This document shows, in pieces, positions 10,130 through 18,797 of a stretch of DNA of 64,000 bases (the first letter of the stretch is position 1; every line of letters begins with the position of its first letter). The notes beneath the pieces were generated by a model. That model made no database searches, had not been told where the DNA came from, and saw only the letters and a list, made by a program, of their open reading frames with translations. Source of the DNA: Campylobacter iguaniorum (lineage in GTDB: Bacteria; Campylobacterota; Campylobacteria; Campylobacterales; Campylobacteraceae); contig NZ_CP009043.1 of assembly GCF_000736415.1 (NCBI RefSeq), positions 62,001 through 126,000 on the forward strand, written 5' to 3'. Made by a program: the position numbers and the translations under genes.

Positions 10130-11651
10130 ATTTATTAGGCTATTTAACACTGTAAAATTTTTGAAATTTAGTCAAATTTATTATAGGCTTTTTTATTTTG
10201 TTAGAAATAAAATTAGGAAAACTACTAAATTTAAATATGATTTGACTAAAAAATCAAAGCCTGTAAGGCTAAATTTGATAGATTCTATAGGTCATTACAG
10301 CAAATTTGAAAATGGTAAATTTGATATACTAAATTTACCATTTAAATTTGATAAAAATATAGACTGGAATTATGATAAATTTGGTAAGCTTTGGGCATAT
10401 AATCTTACGTATTTTGAGTATTTAAAAGATAAAAATGATCTTTGGCTTATTTATGATTTTATTGATAATATCCAAAATATTAAAGATGGTTTAGAGCCAT
10501 TTCCTATTAGTTTAAGGTGTATTAACTGGATCAAATTTATCACAAAATTTGATATCAAAGATCAAAAAATTAATGATAGTTTGTATGCTCAGTATTATGT
10601 TTTGCTTGATAATATAGAATATCACTTGCTTGGAAATCACTTGCTTGAAAATGGATTTAGCCTGCTTTTTGGGGCCTATTATTTTCAAGATGATAGACTT
10701 TATGAAAAAGCAAAAAGAATTTTGCAAAATGAACTAGATAGGCAAATTTTACTAGACGGTGCACATTTTGAGTTAAGTCCTATGTATCATCAATTGATGT
10801 TTTTTAGGCTATTAGACTGTATAAATTTAGTAAAAAATAACAGCTATAAACAAGATTATAAATTTGAAAATTTATTATGCTTAAAAGCTTCAAAAATGCT
10901 TACTTGGCTTAAAAATATAACTTACGCAAATGGGGATATACCACTATTGGGCGACAGCGCAAACAAAATTGCACCTACCTCTGCTGAGTTATATAAATAC
11001 GCTAATTCTTTAAATATAACTCCATTAAATTTAAAAATAAATAGATCTGGTTATTATAAAATAAATAGACCCAAATACGAATGTGTTGTTGATATTTGCG
11101 ATATAAAAGCTAGTTATATACCAGGACATACTCACGCCGATACTTTTAGTTTTGAGCTTATGATTGATGGTAAGCCTTGCATAGTTGATAGTGGGATAAG
11201 TACGTATGATATTTGTGATTTGAGGTCTTATCAAAGAAGTACAAAAGCGCATAATTGCGTTGAGATAAATGGCTTAAATAGTAGTGAGGTTTGGAGTAGT
11301 TTTAGGGTTGCAAATAGGGCTAAAGTCTTTAGCGTCGTTAAAAAAGAAGATTATATCAAAGCTACACATAATGGATATAGAAAATTTGGTGTTTTGCATA
11401 CTAGAGAGTGGAAATTTGATGATGATAAACTTATTATCGCTGATAGTCTAAACAAAAAATGTAACGCGATATTTAGACTTCATTTTCATCCAAATATCAC
11501 TCAAGAGATGATAAATAATATGCTAAATTCCAAAGACTATAAGATGAAATTTAATACTTACGATTATGCTAGTGAGTTTAATAAGACGCAAAAAGCACTG
11601 TTTGTAGAGATTAAATTTGAGCAGTTTTTGGAAGTTGAGATAAATTTATGA
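10122..11651 (+). CDS. Heparinase II/III family protein
   Basis: 509 aa. The N-terminal part is an alpha-helical toroid-like region (NWIKFI, LLGNHLLENGFSLLFGAYYF). The C-terminal part has the heparinase II/III signature: GHTHADTFSFELMIDG followed by IVDSGISTYD (about residues 335-370). Family members cleave uronic-acid-containing polysaccharides by beta-elimination. With wecB/wecC nearby, a ManNAcA-containing glycan is a plausible substrate, giving a role in trimming or quality control. No clear signal peptide is visible, so it may act in the cytoplasm or leave by another route. It overlaps both neighbours (8 and 4 bases). Confidence 0.8.
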   Translation: MNKFIRLFNTVKFLKFSQIYYRLFYFVRNKIRKTTKFKYDLTKKSKPVRLNLIDSIGHYSKFENGKFDILNLPFKFDKNIDWNYDKFGKLWAYNLTYFEYLKDKNDLWLIYDFIDNIQNIKDGLEPFPISLRCINWIKFITKFDIKDQKINDSLYAQYYVLLDNIEYHLLGNHLLENGFSLLFGAYYFQDDRLYEKAKRILQNELDRQILLDGAHFELSPMYHQLMFFRLLDCINLVKNNSYKQDYKFENLLCLKASKMLTWLKNITYANGDIPLLGDSANKIAPTSAELYKYANSLNITPLNLKINRSGYYKINRPKYECVVDICDIKASYIPGHTHADTFSFELMIDGKPCIVDSGISTYDICDLRSYQRSTKAHNCVEINGLNSSEVWSSFRVANRAKVFSVVKKEDYIKATHNGYRKFGVLHTREWKFDDDKLIIADSLNKKCNAIFRLHFHPNITQEMINNMLNSKDYKMKFNTYDYASEFNKTQKALFVEIKFEQFLEVEINL

Positions 11652-12859
11652 AAAAAATACTATTTTTAACTGATAATTTTCCACCCGAGTTCAATGCTCC
11701 AGCTACTAGAACCTACGAGCACGTAAAAGAGTGGCTAAAAGACAAAGACGTGCAAGTCCAAATAATAACTTGCTTTCCAAATTTCCCTAGCGGTAAAATA
11801 TATAACGGCTATAAAAATAAATTATATCAAAAAGAAAATTATGACGGAATAGAAGTTATTAGAGTATGGAGTTTTATGAGCTCAAACTCTGGATTTATCA
11901 AACGTGTATTGGATTATATGAGCTATGCTTTTATGGCTTTTTTTGTTGGTTTATTTTGCAAATTTGATATTATAGTTGCTACTTCACCACAGTTTTTTAC
12001 TACTTGGGCTGGTTTTGGGCTTAGCAAGATCAAAAGAAAACCTTGGGTATTTGAGCTAAGAGATATTTGGCCAGAATCAATCAAAACAGTTGGAGCTATG
12101 AAAGATAGTGCTATTTTGAGATTTTTAGAAAAAGTAGAGCTGTTTTTGTATAGTGATTGTGCTAAAGTCATCGCTGTAACAGACGCCTTTAAGTCAAATT
12201 TAATAAGCCGCGGCATAGATGGTAAAAAGATAGAAGTAATAACAAATGGCTCAAATTTAGAGCTATTTTTCGCTCGCCCTAAAGATAATGAATTAATCAA
12301 AAAATATAATCTTGAAAACAAATTTGTGGTCGGATATATAGGAACTCATGGTCTAGCTCATAGCTTAGATTTTATTGTCAAAAGTATTTCAAAGCTCCAA
12401 GATAACGATATATGTTTTTTATTTGTTGGAGATGGGGCGGTAAAAGCTTCAGTGGTGAGTTTAGCCAAAGAGTTAAAACTAGAAAATATAGTTTTTTTGG
12501 GTCCCGTAGAAAAATCAGAAGTTCCAAAATATCTTAGCATATGTGATGTTTCTTTAGCTCCTTTAAAGAAAGAAGATAATTTCAAAACTGTTATACCATC
12601 TAAGATTTTTGAAGCATCAGCAATGCTAAAACCTACTTTGCTTGGAGTAGAAGGGCAAGCTAAGGAGATAATAGAAAAATATGGGGCGGGAATTTGCTTT
12701 GAGCCAGAAAATAAAGCTGATTTTATAGAAAAATTATGTAAAATAAAAGATAATAATATTTATGAAAATTGCCAAATTGGATGTCAAAAACTAGCAAACG
12801 ATTTTGATAGAAAAAAACTTGCAAAATCTATGCTTGATATATTAAAAGAAATTTATTAG
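11648..12859 (+). CDS. WbuB-type glycosyltransferase family 4
   Basis: 403 aa. It starts with [20 protein letters not shown] and contains [14 protein letters not shown], the hallmark of WbuB/WbvB-like transferases that act on 6-deoxy-amino sugars. The C-terminal GT4 region shows [16 protein letters not shown] and [19 protein letters not shown]. It likely adds an N-acetylated amino sugar to the growing lipid-linked repeat at the cytoplasmic membrane. The ATG overlaps the heparinase-like stop by 4 bases, and wecB follows 16 bases later. The exact donor is inferred only from family resemblance. Confidence 0.8.
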   Translation: MKKILFLTDNFPPEFNAPATRTYEHVKEWLKDKDVQVQIITCFPNFPSGKIYNGYKNKLYQKENYDGIEVIRVWSFMSSNSGFIKRVLDYMSYAFMAFFVGLFCKFDIIVATSPQFFTTWAGFGLSKIKRKPWVFELRDIWPESIKTVGAMKDSAILRFLEKVELFLYSDCAKVIAVTDAFKSNLISRGIDGKKIEVITNGSNLELFFARPKDNELIKKYNLENKFVVGYIGTHGLAHSLDFIVKSISKLQDNDICFLFVGDGAVKASVVSLAKELKLENIVFLGPVEKSEVPKYLSICDVSLAPLKKEDNFKTVIPSKIFEASAMLKPTLLGVEGQAKEIIEKYGAGICFEPENKADFIEKLCKIKDNNIYENCQIGCQKLANDFDRKKLAKSMLDILKEIY

Positions 12860-12875
12860 AGTAAATGGAGTAAAT

Positions 12876-14012
12876 TTGAAAAAAGTTTTATTAGTATTTG
12901 GAACTCGCCCAGAAGCTATCAAGATGGCGCCTCTCGTAAAAGAGCTTCAAAAACATGAAGATATTATAACAAAAGTTTGCGTCACAGCCCAACACAGACA
13001 GATGTTAGATCAGGTTTTGGAGATTTTTGACATCAAGCCAGATTTTGATTTAGATATTATGAAAAAAGATCAAGATTTATATGATGTTACATCAAATGTA
13101 CTTTTGGGCATGAAAGATGTATTTTCTAAATTTTTACCAGATGTTGTGCTTGTGCATGGGGATACTACTACAACGTCTGCGGCATCTTTGGCGGCATTTT
13201 ATAATAAGATCAAGATAGGCCATGTCGAAGCTGGTCTTAGGACATATGATATCTACTCTCCATATCCAGAAGAGGCCAATCGTCAAATAACTGGTGTTTT
13301 GGCTACTTATCATTTCGCACCCACAATGACATCAAAACAAAATCTTCTAAAAGAAAATAAAGATCCAAATACAATAGCAGTTACTGGAAATACTGTTATA
13401 GATGCACTATTTTTAGCACTAAATCAAATACAATCAAATCCAAATTTAAAGTCAAAAATACTAAATTTATTAGATCAGCAGTATAAAATCAGCGATAGAA
13501 AGTTTATACTAGTAACCGGTCATAGAAGAGAGAATTTTGGTAATTCGTTTATAAATATCTGTAATGCATTAAAAAATATTGCTATAAATAATCCAAGTAT
13601 CGATATAGTCTATCCCGTACATCTAAATCCAAACGTACAAAAGCCAGTAAACGAAATACTATCTGCCATATCAAATATCTATCTCATAAAGCCTTTAGAG
13701 TATGAGAGCTTCATATATTTGATGAATAAGAGTTATTTTATCATTACAGATAGTGGCGGCGTGCAAGAAGAAGCTCCAAGTCTTGGTAAACCGGTGCTTG
13801 TCATGCGTGATACTACAGAGCGTCCAGAAGCAGTTGAAGCTGGAACCGTAAGACTAGTAGGTGCAGATACAAGTAAAATAATTAGCGAAGCCACTAAGCT
13901 TTTAAATAATGAATTAGAATATGCAAAAATGAGTAAAGCAAGCAATCCATATGGGGATGGAAATGCTTGCAAAGCAATAGTTGAATTTATAAAAAGGACA
14001 GATAATGAATAA
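12876..14012 (+). CDS. wecB: UDP-N-acetylglucosamine 2-epimerase (non-hydrolysing)
   Basis: 378 aa from a TTG start preceded by a GGAG ribosome-binding site. Converts UDP-GlcNAc to UDP-ManNAc in the cytoplasm. Visible signatures are [13 protein letters not shown] at the N-terminus, [24 protein letters not shown], a TGHRRENFG motif and the C-terminal [18 protein letters not shown] segment of the UDP-binding site. Length is normal for the family. It overlaps wecC by 8 bases, the usual pairing for UDP-ManNAcA synthesis. Confidence 0.95.
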   Translation: MKKVLLVFGTRPEAIKMAPLVKELQKHEDIITKVCVTAQHRQMLDQVLEIFDIKPDFDLDIMKKDQDLYDVTSNVLLGMKDVFSKFLPDVVLVHGDTTTTSAASLAAFYNKIKIGHVEAGLRTYDIYSPYPEEANRQITGVLATYHFAPTMTSKQNLLKENKDPNTIAVTGNTVIDALFLALNQIQSNPNLKSKILNLLDQQYKISDRKFILVTGHRRENFGNSFINICNALKNIAINNPSIDIVYPVHLNPNVQKPVNEILSAISNIYLIKPLEYESFIYLMNKSYFIITDSGGVQEEAPSLGKPVLVMRDTTERPEAVEAGTVRLVGADTSKIISEATKLLNNELEYAKMSKASNPYGDGNACKAIVEFIKRTDNE

Positions 14013-15195
14013 AATTTGTATAATTGGTTTGGGATATATAGGACTACCTACAGCTGCTTTGCTTGCTAGCAAGGGTTATGATGTGCATGGTGTAGATGTC
14101 ATCCAAAAGGTTGTAGATACTATAAATGATTATAAAATCCATATCGTTGAGCCAGATTTAGATAAGTTTGTGAAATTGGCTGCTGAAAATAAAAAACTCA
14201 AAGCAGATACTAAACCAAAAGAAGCAGATGTATTTATCATAGCAGTTCCAACTCCTTTTCATGATGGATTTGTACCAAATATAGATTATGTTATTAGCGC
14301 CGCCAAATCCATAGCCCCTTATGTTAAGGCTGGTAATATTATTATATTAGAATCAACTTCTCCTGTAGGAACTACTCATAAAGTTGAAGAGATTTTAAAG
14401 GAAAATGGCGTTGATATATCACAAATTTACGTAGCTCACTGTCCGGAGCGAGTGCTACCTGGAAAAATAATGACTGAGCTAGTAAAAAATGACAGAATTG
14501 TCGGTGGAACCACTGATGCGGCTACAAAAATAACTGCTAAATTTTATAGGAAGTTTGTTGAAGGTGAAGTTCTTGAGACTGATGCAAAAACAGCAGAAAT
14601 GGCAAAACTTACAGAAAATTCTTTCAGAGATGTAAATATTGCATTTGCAAATGAGCTTAGTATGTTGTGCGATAAATTTGGTATCAATGTATGGGAACTT
14701 ATAAATCTTGCAAATAGACATCCAAGAGTAAATATTTTAAATCCTGGAGCTGGTGTTGGTGGGCATTGCATAGCTGTGGATCCATGGTTTATAGTCAATG
14801 CTGGTGGAGATACAGCAAAGCTTATAAAGGCTGCTAGAGAGGTAAATAACTATAAAACGCAGTGGGTCATAGAAAAAATTAAAAATGCGGTATTGAAATT
14901 TGAAAATAAAAATAGCAAAAAGGCTAAAGTGGCTTGCATGGGACTTGCATTTAAGCCAGATATTGATGATTTAAGGGAATCTCCAGCTCTAAATATAGCC
15001 AAAAGATTAAAAGCTGATGGACTAGATATACTAGCTGTTGAGCCAAATATAAAAACACATAATGATTTTGAAATAGTAGATTATAAAAAAGCCATAGATA
15101 TAGCAGATGTTATTGTTATGCTAGTTGGTCATAAAGAATTTAAAGAATTAAATATAGAAACTGATTTAGATTTTTGTGGAGTATTAAATAAATGA
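14005..15195 (+). CDS. wecC: UDP-N-acetyl-D-mannosamine dehydrogenase
   Basis: 396 aa. Oxidises UDP-ManNAc to UDP-ManNAcA with NAD. The N-terminal Rossmann motif [18 protein letters not shown] binds [12 protein letters not shown] lies in the central domain; [13 protein letters not shown] carries the catalytic Cys; the C-terminal domain contains [17 protein letters not shown]. Length is typical. It is the last gene of the rightward polysaccharide operon and converges with the sugar transferase gene, whose stop is 22 bases away. Related UDP-sugar dehydrogenases act on Glc or GalNAc, but the wecB neighbour favours ManNAc. Confidence 0.92.
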   Translation: MNKICIIGLGYIGLPTAALLASKGYDVHGVDVIQKVVDTINDYKIHIVEPDLDKFVKLAAENKKLKADTKPKEADVFIIAVPTPFHDGFVPNIDYVISAAKSIAPYVKAGNIIILESTSPVGTTHKVEEILKENGVDISQIYVAHCPERVLPGKIMTELVKNDRIVGGTTDAATKITAKFYRKFVEGEVLETDAKTAEMAKLTENSFRDVNIAFANELSMLCDKFGINVWELINLANRHPRVNILNPGAGVGGHCIAVDPWFIVNAGGDTAKLIKAAREVNNYKTQWVIEKIKNAVLKFENKNSKKAKVACMGLAFKPDIDDLRESPALNIAKRLKADGLDILAVEPNIKTHNDFEIVDYKKAIDIADVIVMLVGHKEFKELNIETDLDFCGVLNK

Positions 15196-15202
15196 TATTT
15201 TG

Positions 15203-15237
15203 TTGGAAGAAGTAGATTTATAATCCCCTTCTTCCAA
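15203..15237. terminator. Convergent 10-bp inverted repeat, possible shared terminator
   Basis: Perfect inverted repeat TTGGAAGAAG (15203-15212) and CTTCTTCCAA (15228-15237) between wecC and the opposing sugar transferase gene. The right arm lies inside the last codons of the transferase gene. There is no strong U-run on either side, so termination efficiency is uncertain. Confidence 0.4.
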
Positions 15238-16147
15238 TCACCACAAGCATAGTTTTGTATATGACTTTAAGCTCAAGCCAAAGGCTCCAGTGCTTGATAT
15301 AGTATAGATCATACATCAGCTTTTGTTTAGCGTCTTCAGTGTTTGCACCGTATGGATACATCACTTGAGCCCAGCCAGTTATGCCTGGACGTACGAGATG
15401 ACGCTCATTGTAGTAGGGGATTTCATCTTCATATTTTTTGACTAGTATATCCCACTCAGCTCTTGGACCGATTAGGTGCATCTCTCCACGAAATATATTG
15501 AGTATTTGAGGAAGTTCGTCCATTCTAGTCTTTCTCATGAAGTTGCCAAATGGATATACTCTACTATCACCTTCTTTTGTGTATGGATCGTGATAGCTAT
15601 TTTCGTGCATTGTGCGAAATTTAATACAGCGAAATATCTCATGATCTTTGCCAACTCTATTTTGTTTGAAATATAATTTGCCTGGTGATTCTTTGGCGAT
15701 TTTGTGCTTGATGTAGTAGATGAGCGGCCATAGTGTGAGAAACATCGTGCCGGCAAAACTCCAATCAATGATAGCCTTTTGGAAAAGCTCAAATTTCCCA
15801 AATGCTTTTATGTGGCTTAAAAATCTTAAATCCGCGTTATCTTCAGGGATATAGCACTTAAAAAGATACTTTTCCATAAGATTTTCCATTGTGATGATTT
15901 TTAGACGTTTGTGTTGTTTGGCGAATTGTAGTTTGGTGATGTATTTGATGATTTCGTTGCCGACTGTGACTTTTGTGTTTAGCACAAGTATATCGATGGG
16001 CTCAGTTTTAGCTATATTTTCAAGCTCGTTTAAAACCTCTTTCTCATCTCTATTTCGGTATCTTACGATATTTACGTGGTGAAATTTTTTATTTAGCTGT
16101 TTTAGCTCGCTATCTGTAAATTTGTATTTTCTACCAAGTATTATCAT
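15218..16147 (-). CDS. Undecaprenyl-phosphate sugar-1-phosphate transferase
   Basis: 309 aa from the second ATG (16147), chosen because a GGAG ribosome-binding site sits just before it; an upstream ATG at 16162 has no such site. Initiates glycan assembly by moving a sugar-1-phosphate to undecaprenyl phosphate at the inner membrane. A membrane segment near residues 125-150 precedes the catalytic region: GKLYFKQNRVGKDHEIFRCIKFRTM, RKTRMDELPQILNI, GPRAEW and the C-terminal RPGITGWAQV motif, all characteristic of WbaP/PglC-like enzymes. The N-terminal 110 residues resemble a degenerate CoA-binding-like domain. It is oriented against the rest of the locus, with about 200 bp to cdtA. Confidence 0.88.
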   Translation of the reverse strand: MIILGRKYKFTDSELKQLNKKFHHVNIVRYRNRDEKEVLNELENIAKTEPIDILVLNTKVTVGNEIIKYITKLQFAKQHKRLKIITMENLMEKYLFKCYIPEDNADLRFLSHIKAFGKFELFQKAIIDWSFAGTMFLTLWPLIYYIKHKIAKESPGKLYFKQNRVGKDHEIFRCIKFRTMHENSYHDPYTKEGDSRVYPFGNFMRKTRMDELPQILNIFRGEMHLIGPRAEWDILVKKYEDEIPYYNERHLVRPGITGWAQVMYPYGANTEDAKQKLMYDLYYIKHWSLWLELKVIYKTMLVVIGRRGL

Positions 16148-16364
16148 CAAAACTCCACTCATTAATATATAAATTATACCTAAATTTAAGTTAAATAAAT
16201 CTTGCAGTAAATATCTATAAATTATATGTATAATTAATTTTTTTATTTTAATATTGTTATATTTGTGTTAAGTTAAACAATCTAATATAATTATTTAATT
16301 ACTAGTAAAGAATATTTTTATTATTATGTTAGATGACAAAATAAATTCTTAAAAAGGAGAAACC
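16148..16364. promoter_or_regulatory. Divergent promoter region, sugar transferase / cdtABC
   Basis: Very AT-rich 217-bp divergent intergenic region. A candidate -10 box TATAAT for the cdt operon lies at 16286-16291, about 75 bases before the cdtA GTG. No operator could be recognised. Confidence 0.4.
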
Positions 16365-17159
16365 GTGAAATCCATAATATATCTGCTTTTAGCCAGCTTA
16401 TTTCTTGTTGGTTGTTCTAGCAAACCGCAGTCTATAAACTATCTTGCCAAATACGGTGGCGATCCATACGATCAAGATCCACTAAGACTTGGCTCAACTC
16501 CAAAAGAGCCAGCGATTCAAAAAATACCAGCGTTGCTTATCGGTGAAAATAAATTTTTTAAACAAAGCATACCAGGATTTAGTGGTTCACCGCAAAGCGA
16601 TCCAGTTCATGGGCCAAATCCCCAAGATCCAGATAATCCTTTTGATGAGACGAAAGTGTTTTACAACACCCCACAAGCCTCTGATTATGTTTCTATCGTC
16701 TCTCACAACGACGCACTTATGACGATTTGGGCTTTGGCTTATGGCAATTGGGTTTGGTCGTATTCGGCTAGTGCTAGCACGAGTTTTGGGGATGCGAGAA
16801 TTTGGAAGATAATAATATACCCAAAAAACTTCATTCAACTGCAAAATAAACTGACTGGCACTTGCCTTAGCGCTTACCAAAACGGCGTCGTGCATTATCC
16901 TTGTGATGATACAAACCAAGCGCAATTTTGGCAGTTAAATCAGTTTGCCAATGGAGCAGTCCAGTTCAAAAACTTTGCTTCAGGAGAGTGCCTGGCTACA
17001 GACACCACAAAAGGAAGTAGCTACTATGCTATAAACGCCGTATCTTGCATAAATGAAGGGCAAAGAAGCCTATCTCAACAATGGATAATCTCAGCGCCGT
17101 TTATAGAAGTTCCACCTATAAATTTGCCAGATGTTGGCTCGACACCAAAAGGATTTTAG
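16365..17159 (+). CDS. cdtA: Cytolethal distending toxin subunit A
   Basis: 264 aa with a GTG start after a strong GGAG site. The N-terminus is a lipoprotein signal peptide ending LVGC, with the lipidated Cys at residue 17. The C-terminal half is a ricin-B-type lectin domain (LTGTCLSAYQNG, ASGECLATD, QQWIISAPF). CdtA with CdtC binds host-cell surfaces and delivers CdtB. A Pro/Asp-rich stretch around residues 70-95 links the lipobox region to the lectin fold, as in other Campylobacter CdtA proteins. cdtB starts at the base after the stop. Confidence 0.93.
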   Translation: MKSIIYLLLASLFLVGCSSKPQSINYLAKYGGDPYDQDPLRLGSTPKEPAIQKIPALLIGENKFFKQSIPGFSGSPQSDPVHGPNPQDPDNPFDETKVFYNTPQASDYVSIVSHNDALMTIWALAYGNWVWSYSASASTSFGDARIWKIIIYPKNFIQLQNKLTGTCLSAYQNGVVHYPCDDTNQAQFWQLNQFANGAVQFKNFASGECLATDTTKGSSYYAINAVSCINEGQRSLSQQWIISAPFIEVPPINLPDVGSTPKGF

Positions 17160-17963
17160 ATGAAACGTTTTATTATTATTTTGATAGCTAGTTTTAGTAC
17201 GTTGCTTGCAAATATCGAAGACTTTAGCATTGCTACTTGGAATATGCAAGGCTCATCAGCTTCTACTGAAAGCAAGTGGAATGTAAATATCAGACAGCTT
17301 GTCTCTGGCAGTAGTGCGGCTGATATTTTGCTAGTGCAAGAAGCCGGAAGCATACCAGTGAGTGCAGTCTATACCGGCACAGTGGTTCAGCCTGTCGGCG
17401 TGGGGATTCCTATCGATGAGTTTACTTGGAATCTAGGCACAGCCTCAAGACCAAATTTGGTTTATATCTATTATTCTAGAGTAGATGTCGGGGCAAATAG
17501 GGTAAATTTAGCCATAGTTTCAAGAAGAAGAGCTGATGAGGTTATCGTCCTTCCGCCTCCGACTGTCGCTTCAAGACCGATTATAGGTATTCGCTTGGGT
17601 AATGACGTATTTTTTAGCATTCATGCTCTTGCAAACGGTGGCACTGACGCTCCTGCGATAGTGGAAAATGTGCATAGATTTTTTATAGGTAGACCAGAGA
17701 TAAACTGGTTTATCGGTGGGGATTTTAACAGAGATCCAAACTCGCTCTCAAGGGCGTTAGAAGCAAGAGTGAGAGATAGAACAAACATAGTCTTTCCTAG
17801 CGGTGCGACGCAAAATAGCGGTGGAACTTTGGATTATGGTGTGAGTGGTAACTCAGCTACAACTAGCTTTGTAGCTCCAGCGATCGCAGCTGTTTTGATG
17901 CTCGCAAATATGCGTTCACAAATCACTTCAGACCATGTGCCTGTAAATTTCAGAAGATTTTAG
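17160..17963 (+). CDS. cdtB: Cytolethal distending toxin subunit B (nuclease/phosphatase)
   Basis: 267 aa, the active subunit, which damages host DNA and arrests the cell cycle. A signal peptide of about 18 residues precedes a DNase I-like fold. The expected catalytic set is visible: Glu61 in LLVQEAG, His155 in SIHALANGG, Asp188 and Asn190 in GGDFNRDP, Asp226 in LDYGVSG, and Asp258-His259 in SDHVP. Length matches Campylobacter CdtB and no disruption is seen, so the toxin gene looks functional. It abuts cdtA and is followed by cdtC after 9 bases. Confidence 0.96.
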   Translation: MKRFIIILIASFSTLLANIEDFSIATWNMQGSSASTESKWNVNIRQLVSGSSAADILLVQEAGSIPVSAVYTGTVVQPVGVGIPIDEFTWNLGTASRPNLVYIYYSRVDVGANRVNLAIVSRRRADEVIVLPPPTVASRPIIGIRLGNDVFFSIHALANGGTDAPAIVENVHRFFIGRPEINWFIGGDFNRDPNSLSRALEARVRDRTNIVFPSGATQNSGGTLDYGVSGNSATTSFVAPAIAAVLMLANMRSQITSDHVPVNFRRF

Positions 17964-17972
17964 GAGTTAAAA

Positions 17973-18509
17973 ATGAAAATATTTATAAAATTATTACTAG
18001 TTATCTCATTTGTGATCCCTAGTTTTTCAGCCGAGGATGAAAATGTCATGCCACTAGTCTCTTTAAGAAGCCTGACAACTGGCATTTTGATAGCTTATGA
18101 AGACAACGCGCCAAATTTGATAGATAGAAACTGGAGGCTCAAAGATGTGATTTTGCCTTTTGAAATAAGCAAGCATTATCCATTTGGCAATATCCAGTTC
18201 ATGCACCCAAGCCAAACTGATCTTTGTCTTGGCTTGGACGGGGCGAAGCTAACTTTAATGAAGTGCAATAATATAAATGTTGGTGATTTTAGGACTGCTT
18301 TTTCGCTGTTGCCGACTACGACTTCAGCAGTCCAGATAAAAGCGGTCAATGATCTAAATGAGTGCTTAAGCATTGGGACTTCGACTACAGGGACGTCGTT
18401 TTCAAGAATGGGGCTTAGAAGCTGCGAATTTGATGAAAGATTTAACGTCAGGATAGAAAATTTATTCGTTTTATCTGTGCCGATTTTGGATTCAAAACTT
18501 GTAAAATAA
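17973..18509 (+). CDS. cdtC: Cytolethal distending toxin subunit C
   Basis: 178 aa with a 20-residue signal peptide (ending SFSAED) and a ricin-like lectin fold (MPLVSLRSLTTGILIAYED, QTDLCLGLDGAKLTLMKC, LNECLSIGTS, LRSCEFDERF). Pairs with CdtA for host-cell binding. Last gene of the operon, with a ribosome-binding GGAG just upstream and a hairpin just downstream. Confidence 0.93.
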   Translation: MKIFIKLLLVISFVIPSFSAEDENVMPLVSLRSLTTGILIAYEDNAPNLIDRNWRLKDVILPFEISKHYPFGNIQFMHPSQTDLCLGLDGAKLTLMKCNNINVGDFRTAFSLLPTTTSAVQIKAVNDLNECLSIGTSTTGTSFSRMGLRSCEFDERFNVRIENLFVLSVPILDSKLVK

Positions 18510-18516
18510 ATTTACT

Positions 18517-18544
18517 GTATAAGCAATCTTGTGGTTGCTTATAC
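18517..18544 (+). terminator. Hairpin after cdtC
   Basis: Perfect 10-bp inverted repeat GTATAAGCAA / TTGCTTATAC with an 8-base loop, 8 bases after the cdtC stop, followed by a short T-rich stretch (TCTATTTT). Probable weak intrinsic terminator of the toxin operon. Confidence 0.6.
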
Positions 18545-18569
18545 TCTATTTTGGCAATTTATATAAAAT

Positions 18570-18722
18570 AAAATACTTAATTAAATAATTTAAGTTTTAA
18601 TTTAAGTATTTTTATAAATTTATCTTAGAACTACGTTTTTATCACTAAATTTAATATTTGTAATCTTAAAATATAACTCTAAATTTACTTAAAAAAGCCA
18701 GTTGTTACTTTTTTGTGGCTTT
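18570..18722. repeat. AT-rich palindrome and second hairpin in the cdtC-nrdD gap
   Basis: The 288-bp gap holds an inverted repeat AAAATACTTAA / TTAAGTATTTT (18570-18580 and 18602-18612) and a second stem AAAGCCA / TGGCTTT (18694-18700 and 18716-18722). No coding region is apparent. Either may act as a terminator; the function is not resolved. Confidence 0.4.
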
Positions 18723-18766
18723 AAATTTGACTTTGAAACTTAAGCTTTTTCAAACTCTAAAGCAAG

Positions 18767-18772
18767 TATAAT
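18767..18772 (+). promoter_or_regulatory. Candidate -10 box of nrdD
   Basis: TATAAT preceded by G, 25 bases before the nrdD TTG start, within an otherwise AT-rich stretch. No -35 at standard spacing is obvious, which is usual for Campylobacter sigma-70 promoters. Confidence 0.5.
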
Positions 18773-18797
18773 TCTGCCAAAAATCCAAGGATAAATT

